NCBI GenBank assembly: GCA_023053545.1
Contig: JAKZAN010000005.1
Span: 5,704,001-5,768,000, forward strand
Length of the DNA stretch: 64,000 bases
Reading direction: 5' to 3'
From: Lepidurus packardi
Lineage: Eukaryota; Arthropoda; Branchiopoda; Notostraca; Triopsidae
Under the pieces are notes generated by a model, which saw only the letters and a list, made by a program, of their open reading frames with translations, was not told the DNA's origin and searched no databases. The position numbers and the translations under genes were made by a program. Below are positions 13,177-23,865 of the stretch, piece after piece (position 1 is the stretch's first letter; each line of letters starts with the position of its first letter).

Positions 13177-16100
13177 GCTCCCTACAAGGCCCCCATGAGA
13201 AGCGGCTGCTCCACCATTTGCTGGACCATTACAACACTCTCGAACGTCCGGTGGCCAACGAATCCGAACCTTTGCAATTAAGCTTTGGCATCACTCTGCA
13301 GCAAATAATTGACGTGGTACGTATAAAACTCGTTATTAATCGAGAAAGAAAAAAATAAACGAAACAAAAAAATCCTGGGCCATCAAAGTACTCGGTAGTT
13401 AATTGCAGTGCAACATTGAGGGTTTTGGGTTGGATTAAAGCCGCGGGTATAAAATGTAATGCTGAAGGAGGCCCGGGTGTAATGTGACGTTTTAAAAGCT
13501 TGAGTAGCGAATAGTTATTCGTCAAGCTCACAGGGGCTAAGGTAACGTATACAATAGCTGGCAGCAAGGCCTGTCATCCATCAACGGCGTTTGCTTCCCC
13601 AAAGGCCAAAAATCTCAGCTATATTCCCCTCCCGCTACCCCCACAATTTCTTCCAGTACGGTCAAGCGCAAGGCTTGTGCTCGACATATACAACACGGTA
13701 TTTGCACCCCCCGTCATCATCATGATCACAGTCTTGTTAAATACACCAAGTTGTCCAGTCCATGTTAGACAGATTTCTCATGCGATCGTATTATTTTCCT
13801 AATGCCAGATTCGCGAGTCTGAATTTGCCAGAAATGTATTTCTGTTTTGGATACGGAATGGCTAAGTTTGAGCTCTGCACATAAATTTCACATGATAAGG
13901 GATTCCAGACACTTAAATATTTATCGGAAAAGTTTACTCCAGGCTGAACTATTTGATGCAATATTCGACAGTTATAGTTCGATCTCTGAATCAATAAGTC
14001 AGAGAACTTTGATCTCAGACAGAAAACTCAGAGAACTTTTTCTCAGAGAACAATAATTTTCCGGAAAGATTTAAGAAAAGCCTTATTCTACCCAGAATAC
14101 TATTTCCTCATAACAACTGTTTCTTGGGGAAATATTTCTTTATAAACAATCTTTCTTTCTTGAAGCAGGTCGTCGTAACTAAAGTGAAGCCAAACAATCT
14201 GCCACGTCGACTCGTAAGCTTAGATGAACATTAAATTCCCAGGTTAGATACGGAAGTAATAGGATCATTATTGTCTTTGCAAGAAAATGGATTTATTTTG
14301 TGGTTATGTTCCCAGTCTTTTCGGAAGAAAAGGGCAAAACATAGTATTTCTAAGAAACAACAGCGTAGCGAGAAGAGTTATAAGAGAGGAGGCAAGGTTT
14401 GTTTGTATTTCTTTGTTTTTGCTTTTATTCTGTGTTTCTGGTAAGTATACACATATACCTACGTGTGTGTACAGGAAGCCGTGAAGATCGATGGCTTCCT
14501 GTTCGGGGTCCTTTTTCTAAGTTCGTGCTCCACTTATAATACCAGCCTAGCGGTAACCACTGCACAGCGTCTCAGGAAATGTTATTGGGGTTCATTTGCT
14601 TGATGCTGTTATCAAGAACAAAGGTGACGAATCGAAGTCAAGATGCTTACGTATGGCTGGTTTTTTTTCTGGCTTCTGAATTGACTTTTTTTTTTCTCTA
14701 CACGATTTTTAATCTTTGCCCTGGCTATACTTCTACGACTACTACCACTACTTTGGATTTTTGCAGGATGAGAAAAATCAAATTCTCATCACCAACATGT
14801 ATCTCAACTTGGTAAGTTCCCACCCCCCTCGCACCCCGAACCCCCCCCCCATTTGTTCCAATAAACCTGTCCCTTCCTTCTCACTGAGAAGATATATATA
14901 TATGTATGAATATATATATATATAAAGTTCGTTTTAACAAAACTTAAAAAAAAAACTTCTAAAAAAGCTAGACATATTCTCTTCTCTTTGGCTTGATTTG
15001 TGAGCTTCCACCTCTCTATATACTTCTATTTGGCTGCTTGCGAAATGGGATTACTTCTTCTTCTTCCTGTGCACTGTGCTGGTTTTCCTTTACTCCGTTA
15101 ATTCACACATACATACACACACTGAAACAAAACAATCGACAAGGTTCTCCAAAATCTTTAGAGTTGCCTCTTTTTTCATGAATTTCCCATAAAAAAAGGT
15201 GCGGTGGTCCTTTATAGATGAATCTTGTTAGTTCTCAGAAGGATTCAAAGACACGCCAAAGAGCTGAAGTGACGTTTACTTTAAAACGTCTGCAATCATT
15301 TTAATAATAGTACTAATAATAATACCTACGATTTATTTGATTTCCATGTGGTGTGTCCCTACTTTTATTTTCGTGCGGCCTTCGAGATTTGCTGCGGACA
15401 TATTGGGTTTGGTGTTTTTCTCCACAACTTCGGTGATGTTAATGTATGGGGCCTTGTGAATCACAAACATAAGCATTTTTGTCACATCTGGGCTTTCTGG
15501 ATTTTTTTCTGGCTTTTCTTTTCTTATTTTTCTTATTTTTCTTTTCCCCTCATTGTCTGTGGCACAAAAAAGGACGAGAAGAATCAGCTTCTCATAACAA
15601 ACATGTATTTAAAGTTGGTGAGTAACTCCACAAACTTGCCTTTAAACATTTTTTCACCCTATATTTCTACGTTTCCTCCATCCATTTCCTGTTTTTCTGT
15701 TGATTTCATATTTTATTTATTTTTTTAATCTTAAAACGCCCGTGTTGTATAAAACTGACTCCCACGTCAGAAGCATGCTCAGTTTTTATATATAAAGCAA
15801 TATAATTTATTTAATTCACTGCAGAGGCGGAATGACTTTAATTTTATGACAACTCTGTATTAACTTTTCCTCTCTCTCCCTCAACTTTTATATATATAAA
15901 CATATATATAAAAAAACTAAAGAAAGCTAGATTTCAGCATAAAGAAAAAACGAGGAATGATCGCTTCACCGCATGTCACAACAAAGATGTAAACTCTCAT
16001 CTTAAAATTGAGCCCACCTTTAAGTAAAAAAATATAAAAAATGAAGACGATAAGTTGGACTCGATGAAAACTGAAGTAGAAAACTCTCTTTTCTTTCTTG

Positions 16101-19100
16101 GCATGTCTTTGGCCAAACGCCGCACCTGTTCCTTAGTTTCAGATTCTCCATCCACATGTGTGTCGTTACTAAGTGTGCGTGTGCGCGTATGTGTGTGTGA
16201 AACCGTCGACTCCGTTTTATTACTCATTAGCTTACAATGCCGGACCCGAATTGTAATTTGAAAGACACATCATTGGCTATTCATGCCAGTGCATTAGTAT
16301 TAGAGTAGGAGAAAGGCGAAGGAAATTGGATTGAGGAGTACTTATAGCAGCTACACAACAGATGGCAGAAGTTGCACATGAAAAGGCTATACGATGTTTC
16401 AACTAAACGGTTCAAAATGTAAAGAAGTTAAATCCTCAAACCTGATTGAGATCTTGTGTAGTTTTACGTATATTTCAGAGTGTGATCCTTAATTGACAGT
16501 ATCTTTTTTTCGAGTACATTGCTACAATTAGTTTAAGACTGAACGAATTGTGTTCACAGCTTTGTGTCCATAATTCAGTCGCTTTGGTTTGAGACTCTAA
16601 GCTAAAGACTTCCTACTATCGCATAGGCGAAACTTGAACTTTAAGTGTATTTTCTGCCATCGTACTGTATCGGAAAGTTCCCGAAAGGTTTATCAAGATT
16701 TATCTCACATAGTACCCCTTATTGTGTATACTTTGGGGTTTATGTAATGTACATTTATCTCTATTGGTACATCCTCTTCTAACATAAGTTATGGATGTGC
16801 TGTAGTGTCCTTACTCCAGTTTCGTTTAGTATAAATTTTTATAACATCATGTCCTCTGTTTCATCCCCGCCTTTGCGTCGGTTCAAAATGTGTGCTTTGA
16901 CTTGCATCTCGGTGTGATTTTGTGTGTTGTTCTACCCATTGATATGTTGATTTAGTTTTTCTCCGCTGCTTACCTTTGTTTCGTTTGCCAAGACATCATG
17001 TATCAGTGTTACCGAAGCTTGCCACCATTTGCTCGTATTTATCGCCCTTCTAAAAAAAGCTACAATTATGTAATGACTTGATAACATGATCCAGGGCACG
17101 ATAAAGCTAACATTTTCTCTACTTGGATTCTTCATCAAAGGAGTGGAACGACTACAATTTACGATGGAACACATCTGATTTTGGCAACGTGCGTGATTTG
17201 CGAATACCTCCACATCGAATTTGGAAGCCTGACGTTCTGATGTACAACAGGTAAATATACCTTAGAAAAGAGAATATATTACTTCTTAAGAAGGAATTTA
17301 ACCAATTTTTCGTGTATTGCACAGCGCGGATGAAGCCTTCGATGGAACGTATCCCACAAATGTGGTAGTCAGAAGTAACGGAAGCTGTTCCTATATTCCA
17401 CCGGGCATCTTTAAAAGTACTTGCAAGATTGACATTACCTGGTTCCCCTTTGATGACCAGCTCTGCGACATGAAATTCGGCAGTTGGACCTATGACGGTT
17501 TTCAAGTAGCTATTTCATAACTGTGGCAGACATGTTCGCACGGTTTGTAGCCACGTTTTAGGCTAATTTTTTCCTCTTTTTCTGTCTCTTTCCCTGTGGC
17601 CCATTTTGCCCTATTATGTAGCTGGATTTGCAATTGCAGTCAGAAGAAGGAGGAGACGTAAGCAGTTTTGTCACCAATGGAGAGTGGGAACTAATTGGTA
17701 AGCTTTATGGTACATTAATATAACTGAAGCCGGAAAAAAGGGAGGGGCGTACGAGTTCCAAAAGAAGAAAGAAATATCAAGTTTATTTTCTTTAACATAA
17801 TCTTTTATTAGAAAAAGGCTGCAATTCTAATGAGAGTTATTACTGTATTTATATGGTAGACTTACCTGCATATTAGTAGCTGGTTTCCGCACAGTTTAAT
17901 TGGGTGTCCGCTGTGCTATCTAAATTGTTTATACTGAATGGTTTTTCATTCTATATCTATTTAAATGTTTCATTGGTTGGTCGAGAGCGAGTTGGGTACC
18001 TCGGATTTCTAGTCCCAGCCATTTCTGGGGGGTATTTTGCGTTTGCTTTTAGGGGGTTAACTTTTATATTTTTATTATTTTTCTTTAATTTTGTTTTTGG
18101 GTTTACTAATATCGGAACGTCCATCCATGGCCCTGGAATTGAACTTTATCCCATTTTTCATCTATTTCTACCTCTTTTTCTCCTTTTAACCTTCCCCCTT
18201 CCCCTCACCATCCATTGATCCCTTGTTAGTGTGCCTTGGCCGTCATGTGCATATAGTGCAGCCGTTTCTATCCCATAGACCAGCTCATATGCATTCGTTG
18301 ATCACAGGCGGAAACGCAAACTTACGGAGCATCAGCAAAAGCTAACACAAATAAATATAACCATCTTGTTACTTTTTGGCAATCAGCTGGGTTTCACAAA
18401 CTTTTTTAGAAAAACAAAAAAAAAACTCCTTCTTTCTTATGCACAGCAGCAACGCAGACACCTTGAACTCTGTCCCTCGTCTGGAGAAACAAACACACGC
18501 ACACACACACACACATAACAGTCTAGTATGGCATCTCGTTGGCGTTTTCTAAAAACAAGCGAAAACCCCTTACTCATTATTCTAGCGTGCTTTTATTCTC
18601 CAAAGACTCATGTGTCTGAGGCAGAAAAAGAAACAAAAGAAAAAAATAAATAAGGAAGGGATGCCTCAGCGTACCACCTCACGTATATTATACATACATT
18701 TCCCACGGATTACAGCTTTTCTGTTTTTCTAATTCTGTTCTCGACAGATTTCTTACATTATTTTCATTCTTCTTTTTGAGTTTATGTTTCCCCGATTTTA
18801 TTTCCTCTTAAGCAAAAAGAAAAGAATAATTATGCTGGTCCTTGTCGTTAGAGGTGAAGTACCGCCCTTGACTTCTTTCTTTTCTTAAATGTTAATTTCC
18901 CCCGAGTTCACATCGTGGTGTTTACGTTTCCTTTTTTTTATTTCGTTTCTTTTTCCTTGTTTTTTCCCTAACAAAAATTTGTGTTTGTCCTAATTTAAAG
19001 CAAAAAATATGGAGGATTGTCGTAGATTCTCTCCCATTAAAAAGGCGCCCATACGAATGAACTTAAAACACCTTACCGATAAAATGTTAATGACTGCTAA

Positions 19101-22100
19101 ATAACGAAAAGCGCTAAAAAACAGAAAATGCTCTTTCTGATGCTCAGTTTTGCCCCCCATCAAGTGCATCTTTGCTGCGTCACCCGAACCCTCTTCACCC
19201 CCAAAAACCCCTCCCACCCCATGTTCCGGGAAAATGCTTGGTGCACATTTGCATGTCCATGACTATCCTGGATTAGCAGCAGCTGTCGGCGTCTTGTTAT
19301 GCTTTTCTTTCACTTATTTTTTTCCTCGCATCCAAAATTTTGCTGTCTTGCCCAAAGTTTTGTCGTGCTTCAACTTCGTGTAGCCTTGCTTTTCGTGTGG
19401 AGATGACATAACTCATCAAGAAGAAAGCAGCATGTGCGTGGAATGCTTTTCCAAAATTCTTTACAGCAAAAAAAAGAAAAGAAGCCGAGAGGCTCGCTTT
19501 TTTTTAGCTTGCATTCATTTCTGTGAAAATAGTCTATAAACATCTTAAACTTTAATAAATTTTGTTTTCAATCCAGGCCCAAAAAAATAACAGTTAGTAT
19601 TGAATCTTTAAAACAGAAAGGTATTAGTTTTGGTGGTTCTTTTATGTTTCCTCTATTCGTTATTTTAAATTTGTTTGGGTTTATTGTTTTCTTCTTTCAT
19701 TTTCTCCACCCTCTATCCCATATTTTCCTTGCAAAAAAAACACCATCGGGCTCGTGTACACACGCTTGCAAAATGTATAGGAACGCCCGGTAAGCGGAAC
19801 GTCATCTACTACGCCTGCTGCCCAGAGCCTTACGTGGATATTACGTTCCAAATCATCATCCGTCGCCGTACTCTCTACTACTTTTTCAACTTGATTGTGC
19901 CGTGCGTCCTCATTGCCTCTATGGCCGTCCTCGGCTTTACGCTGCCTCCGGATTCCGGAGAAAAGCTCTCTTTAGGTAACGATCTCTACTGTTATTAGTC
20001 TCTCTCTAGTATTGCTAATAGCCGTATGGGTTGGCACCCGCACATAAGACATACTAAAACATGCCACACACACTCACGCACATAATCATACACACATATA
20101 GTCAGTACACATAAAGTTGTAGCTATCAACACGATATTAGTGCAGCCAAGATCAGCGACGTATTCCCTCACCTTCTCGGATTTCAACCTCCCCCTCTATT
20201 TCCATCCTGTCAGCAAAAAAAAAAATTGTAAAAATATATTTTTACAATAAAGAAGACGCATCATCGAGGTCCAGACTCGCTCTCCAGATGGGGAAGTTGG
20301 AGGGAAGAGATCCGGGAATTTTTTGTTTCTGTCTCTGTTATGCTAATTAGGAGTGCCTGGACAACGCAATATCAAGTACTACACTTGCTGTCCGGAACCT
20401 TACGTGGATGTGACCTTCCAATTGCTGCTGAGACGTCGCTCACTCTATTACTGGTGCAACATCATCTTACCTTGCGTCATGATTTCTTCCATGACGTTGC
20501 TGGCGTTTACGTTGCCTCACGATTGCGGCGCCAAACTCACGCTAGGTATTTTGGCCCTCTCCTTCTTTTAAGCTCCCTTACCCATGGTGATATTTACCCT
20601 TCTATGAAAGAAAAGAATAATCCTCCAATTTTCATGCTGACCAAACAAAAACACTTACCTCTAGGGTGCAGCGGATTCGCGTACCAATTCAGGGCCAAAC
20701 ACACACGCTTCAACACACATTTTTTAACACAAAAGAGTGCGGGGCCATTGCGAATAAATAACTATGCCAGGTGATGTGTGTGAACTAACATGCTTTTCCA
20801 GGGGTCACCATTCTGCTTTCCTTGACCGTGTTTCTCAACATGGTGGCCGAGACCATGCCTGCCACTTCTGATGCCGTACCTTTATTAGGTAACCCTTTCA
20901 TGGGGTCCCTGCCGACTGTTATTTCTTTGGGAATCACGCGGGAGGAGGGCCTTCGAAAGATTTCCCCCACACAAGTGCTTAAGGGGACTCCTCATGATTA
21001 TATATACTTGGAAAGCGTCTGTTACAAGAGCAGAATCCATAGACCTTTCTGGGAGGAAGAGGCTCTTTTGTGTACTCGCTTTTATACCCAAAGGGACAAC
21101 AGAAGAGTCGTCGCTGAGTTCCTATTTGCTAGGTCTTGCATTGTGGCATCACTCTCTATTAGCACTTAGTACTTAGCAGTTTGCATGGTTGCTACGAAAG
21201 TAAAATAGCCGCCATTTTCTTTTTATTTGAAATCGTACATTTATTTTGTACATTTCTGGGTTTTAGAACCTTAGAAGAGCATGCTTGGCAGTTATATGAA
21301 CTCTCCCGGACATGTCGAAGGTTAAAGAAACAAGGGCCCGACAAGTCAACATGAAATCGATAGTCGTTATACAGATATAATTGATGATTGAGTTTTTTTC
21401 ATTGCGTCCCTCCCATTTATTTCTCTCGGAGATGCTGTTCCTCGGCTTTTCCATCTACCTATCTCTTCTCACTCTCTCTTTCTTTCTCTCTCACTTTCTC
21501 CACGTTTTGTGATTTGGTTAAATGGTGGTGGCTCGCTCTTTCTTGTCTCTCTATTATATAATATAGGAGTGACGGTGCTGTTGTCGCTCACTTTCTTCCT
21601 CAATAGTGTGGCCTCGGCTATGCCGCCTTCCTCTGCTAACCCTTTGATAGGTAATCGCACCAGTTTACCTTGCACTCGCCGTGTATTACTCGTCTCCCGT
21701 GTCATCGGCGCACCTGATTGTTCACTTGTTCCATGAATTTTTATATACAACCTGTCTGTGTGGATTTTTTCACCTCCCCCAAATATCACGAAAAGAAGAA
21801 AAGAAGTTACTTGGGGTCATCAGGGACCAAAGGAAGGGACACAAAAGCAAAAATAGAGCTATACCATGCCATGGAGAATTCTACGTCTTTGTCAGATCTA
21901 TCTTTCTTTGGCTTTTCAAACGACAAAAATCGAAACACGAAGAGGGGCGCGGAGGTAAATAAGCACGAAGCCGATTGAGCAAATGGTCTGTGAAATTTGG
22001 AAAAGGGAAATCATCACTTTTCATTTCTTTTATTTATAAGCTGCAAAAAACAACAAACAATTTTTGAAAGTGTTTCTAACTCTATAGACTTGGTTATTGA

Positions 22101-23865
22101 ATTTTTGCAGGCGTAACGATCCTCTTGTCGCTCACTGTCTTTTCCCTCATGATCTGCGACACGCTTCCCGAGAGTTCGGATGCCATTCCTGTGTTAGGTT
22201 AGATTCTATATGCACAAAAAGTCATGTCCTGCCATGTCTCATCGTTTTCTTTTAAAACCCAACAAGCTAAAAAAATAAACAAATAATAATGGCTTAATAA
22301 AAATATATAACCAAACCGTGTCAAAAAGTGGGAGAGCGATTTATACTTGTGGGTGGCGGTTTTTTCTGGCATGTTAAAAACTTTTATCGGAGAATTCTTT
22401 AGCAGTTAGCATGTGTTAATGAAACCAACGGTGTATCATTTCAAGTCAATTCGTAATTGGGCATTTTCTAAGTCTGAGCAGCTAAACTTTACGCATGAAG
22501 CATGGCTTGACAACTATAAACAAAAAACCGTTTTAAAAAATAAATTGCACCCAAAAACAAATCCTATATTTACATATCCCATCCCGTTTGAAGCTGATAA
22601 GGCTTCCATAAACAGAGACATATCTCCCAAAATTTCTTATTTTTTTAATAAATAAAAAGGCTATGGGAAGTCGTGGTTTTTTAAATACTCTTGTCTTTTC
22701 GCTTGCTCTAAAAATCTCAAATGAAGGTTCGCGTTGAAAGAATTCCACACATACACATATACAAAAAACGACCCAATAAACAGCAACGCCCTCCTCCCTC
22801 TGACTCCAAGTAACGCCGTCTTGTGTCTTTGATATATAACTTGTTTTTGTAATAACTGAATTGGTTTTATCATGACCAGTTGCCTCTTAAATATTCCGTA
22901 CAGTAACTGCATGCATAGTAATTTTTAATTACTGTTTCCGTTCGTTTCCGTTATTGTAGCTAATTATTTTTTGGATGTTTGTTTCATTTCAATACGCTTT
23001 TGTCTGTCAACTGTATAGAAACAAATTATAGCAACCAATCAAAAGTTTTCGCTAATCGTGTGTTTTTTATTTGGTACAGGAACGTATTTCAATTGTATCA
23101 TGTTCATGGTGGCGTCTTCTGTGGTCTCCACGGTCCTTATTCTCAATTACCATCACCGGAATGCAGAAACTCACGAAATGACACCTTGGGTAGACTTTAC
23201 ATTATCTTTCACAGTTCCCAAAACATGTCATCTGTTCATTTTAGTATTATTTTTTTTAAATGTCTAGTATTTTTTAAAAATTAGATTAATGAACTAGAAA
23301 TCAATCAATGCAGGTTCGCACCTTGTTTTTACAATGGTTACCTTGGATCTTACGCATGAGTCGTCCCGGAGAGAAAATTACGCGCAAGACGATCATGATG
23401 AGTCATAAAATGCGCGATCTAGAAATGAAAGAGCGCTCCTCGCGGAGTTTGCTGGCTAACGTACTGGACATCGACGATGACTTCCGCCAGATGAGCTCCT
23501 CTTCCATGTTGGGCATGGGCGGTGGTGGTGGCGGTTCAGGGGCCAGTAGTCACCATCACGGCTTGACTTTACCCGCTTACCATCACCATCGCACCCCCAG
23601 CACACCCTCTGCCTTGCCCTTACACGAGGATCCAGCCTTGATCCACAATTGCTTGGGCGCGCACCGCGAGTTGTCGCATATTCTCAAGGAGATACGTGTC
23701 ATCACAGACAAGATGCGTCAAGATGAGAGCCACGGCGAAGTGACAAATGACTGGAAGTTCGCTGCCATGGTTGTCGACCGCATTTGCCTCATCGTCTTCA
23801 CGCTCTTCACCGTCATCGCCACCATTGCTGTGCTTTTCTCAGCACCCCATATCATCGTGCCCTGA
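13177..23865 (+). CDS. nAChRalpha6: Nicotinic acetylcholine receptor subunit, arthropod alpha6 type (5' exon missing)
   Basis: Subunit of a pentameric acetylcholine-gated cation channel in the neuronal plasma membrane; the Drosophila counterpart Dalpha6 is the spinosad target. Constitutive exons: 13177-13316, 17141-17250, 17325-17505, 17622-17697, 23080-23189 and 23314-23865 (stop 23863-23865). Alternative exons: 3a/3b, 7a/7b and 8a/8b/8c, listed separately. Phases agree for every combination. The start QGPHEKRLL, the Cys-loop [17 protein letters not shown], the vicinal CC of loop C (CCPEPY), TM1, TM2, TM3 and the C-terminal HIIVP match the insect alpha5/6/7 group; QLDL-type exon junctions also match. 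The TM3-TM4 loop carries an unusual Gly/His-rich stretch at about 23515-23600 ([15 protein letters not shown]). About 498 residues are readable per isoform. The signal-peptide exon was not found. Family assignment is very secure; alpha6 versus alpha7-like paralogue naming is slightly less so. Confidence 0.95.
14767..14811 (+). CDS. nAChRalpha6: nAChR alpha6 alternative exon 3a
   Basis: A 45-base exon with AG before and GTAAGT after, reading [15 protein letters not shown]. It encodes part of the ligand-binding domain, the strand that follows QQIIDV. Insect alpha6 genes carry two alternative exon 3 copies at this position. The sister copy 3b lies 760 bases downstream with the same length and phase, so both included together would duplicate the strand. 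Mutually exclusive use is inferred by analogy. Confidence 0.93.
14891..14925. repeat. (TA)n microsatellite in nAChR intron
   Basis: Two runs of alternating TA are separated by a short interruption, between alternative exons 3a and 3b. A similar weaker TA-rich patch lies at about 15885-15910, downstream of 3b. Confidence 0.85.
15573..15617 (+). CDS. nAChRalpha6: nAChR alpha6 alternative exon 3b
   Basis: A 45-base exon flanked by AG and GTGAGT, reading [15 protein letters not shown]. It differs from 3a at only two residues (I/L and N/K). The low divergence means either recent duplication or strong constraint; silent sites differ at many codons, which favours constraint. Confidence 0.93.
19781..19975 (+). 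CDS. nAChRalpha6: nAChR alpha6 alternative exon 7a (loop C, TM1, start of TM2; canonical pore)
   Basis: A 195-base exon with acceptor tatag and donor GTAACG. It encodes loop C with the agonist-binding vicinal cysteines ([14 protein letters not shown]), TM1 ([16 protein letters not shown]) and the TM1-TM2 turn [10 protein letters not shown]. The glutamate of GEK is pore position -1', the intermediate charge ring that in cation-selective nAChRs supports cation and calcium permeation. This copy agrees with the single exon found at this place in insect alpha6 genes, so it is the conserved version. Confidence 0.95.
20351..20545 (+). CDS. nAChRalpha6: nAChR alpha6 alternative exon 7b (loop C, TM1, start of TM2; neutral -1' pore residue)
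   Basis: A second exon of exactly 195 bases with the same start and end phase as 7a, acceptor attag and donor GTATTT. It keeps the loop C core ([14 protein letters not shown]) and the three arginines before TM1. TM1 is changed ([16 protein letters not shown]), and two extra cysteines appear, one in TM1 (WCN) and one in the turn (HDCGAKLTL). The -1' glutamate is replaced by alanine, and 2' serine becomes threonine. There is no stop, frameshift or damaged splice site, so it looks functional. Mutual exclusion with 7a is inferred; use of both in series would place two TM1 segments in one protein. Confidence 0.92.
20802..20888 (+). CDS. nAChRalpha6: nAChR alpha6 alternative exon 8a (TM2, canonical)
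   Basis: An 87-base exon encoding [18 protein letters not shown] and then [11 protein letters not shown]. It supplies pore positions 4' to 20' with leucine at 9', valine at 13' and glutamate at 20', as in insect alpha6 and vertebrate alpha7. Acceptor ttccag, donor GTAACC. It is the closest of three TM2 exons to the ancestral sequence. Confidence 0.94.
21567..21650 (+). CDS. nAChRalpha6: nAChR alpha6 alternative exon 8b (TM2, divergent)
   Basis: An 84-base exon, one codon shorter than 8a and 8c but in the same phase. It encodes [18 protein letters not shown] and then [10 protein letters not shown]. Position 13' is phenylalanine instead of valine, 17' is serine, and the outer-ring 20' glutamate is replaced by serine. 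One residue is missing in the TM2-TM3 linker, and its conserved aspartate (SDA) is absent. Acceptor atatag, donor GTAATC. Confidence 0.9.
22111..22197 (+). CDS. nAChRalpha6: nAChR alpha6 alternative exon 8c (TM2)
   Basis: An 87-base exon encoding [18 protein letters not shown] and then [11 protein letters not shown]. Pore 15' to 19' differs from 8a (SLMIC against LNMVA), and the outer ring keeps a negative charge as aspartate. Acceptor ttgcag, donor GTTAGA. Three alternative TM2 exons are known from insect alpha6 genes, so this cluster is ancestral in outline. Confidence 0.93.
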
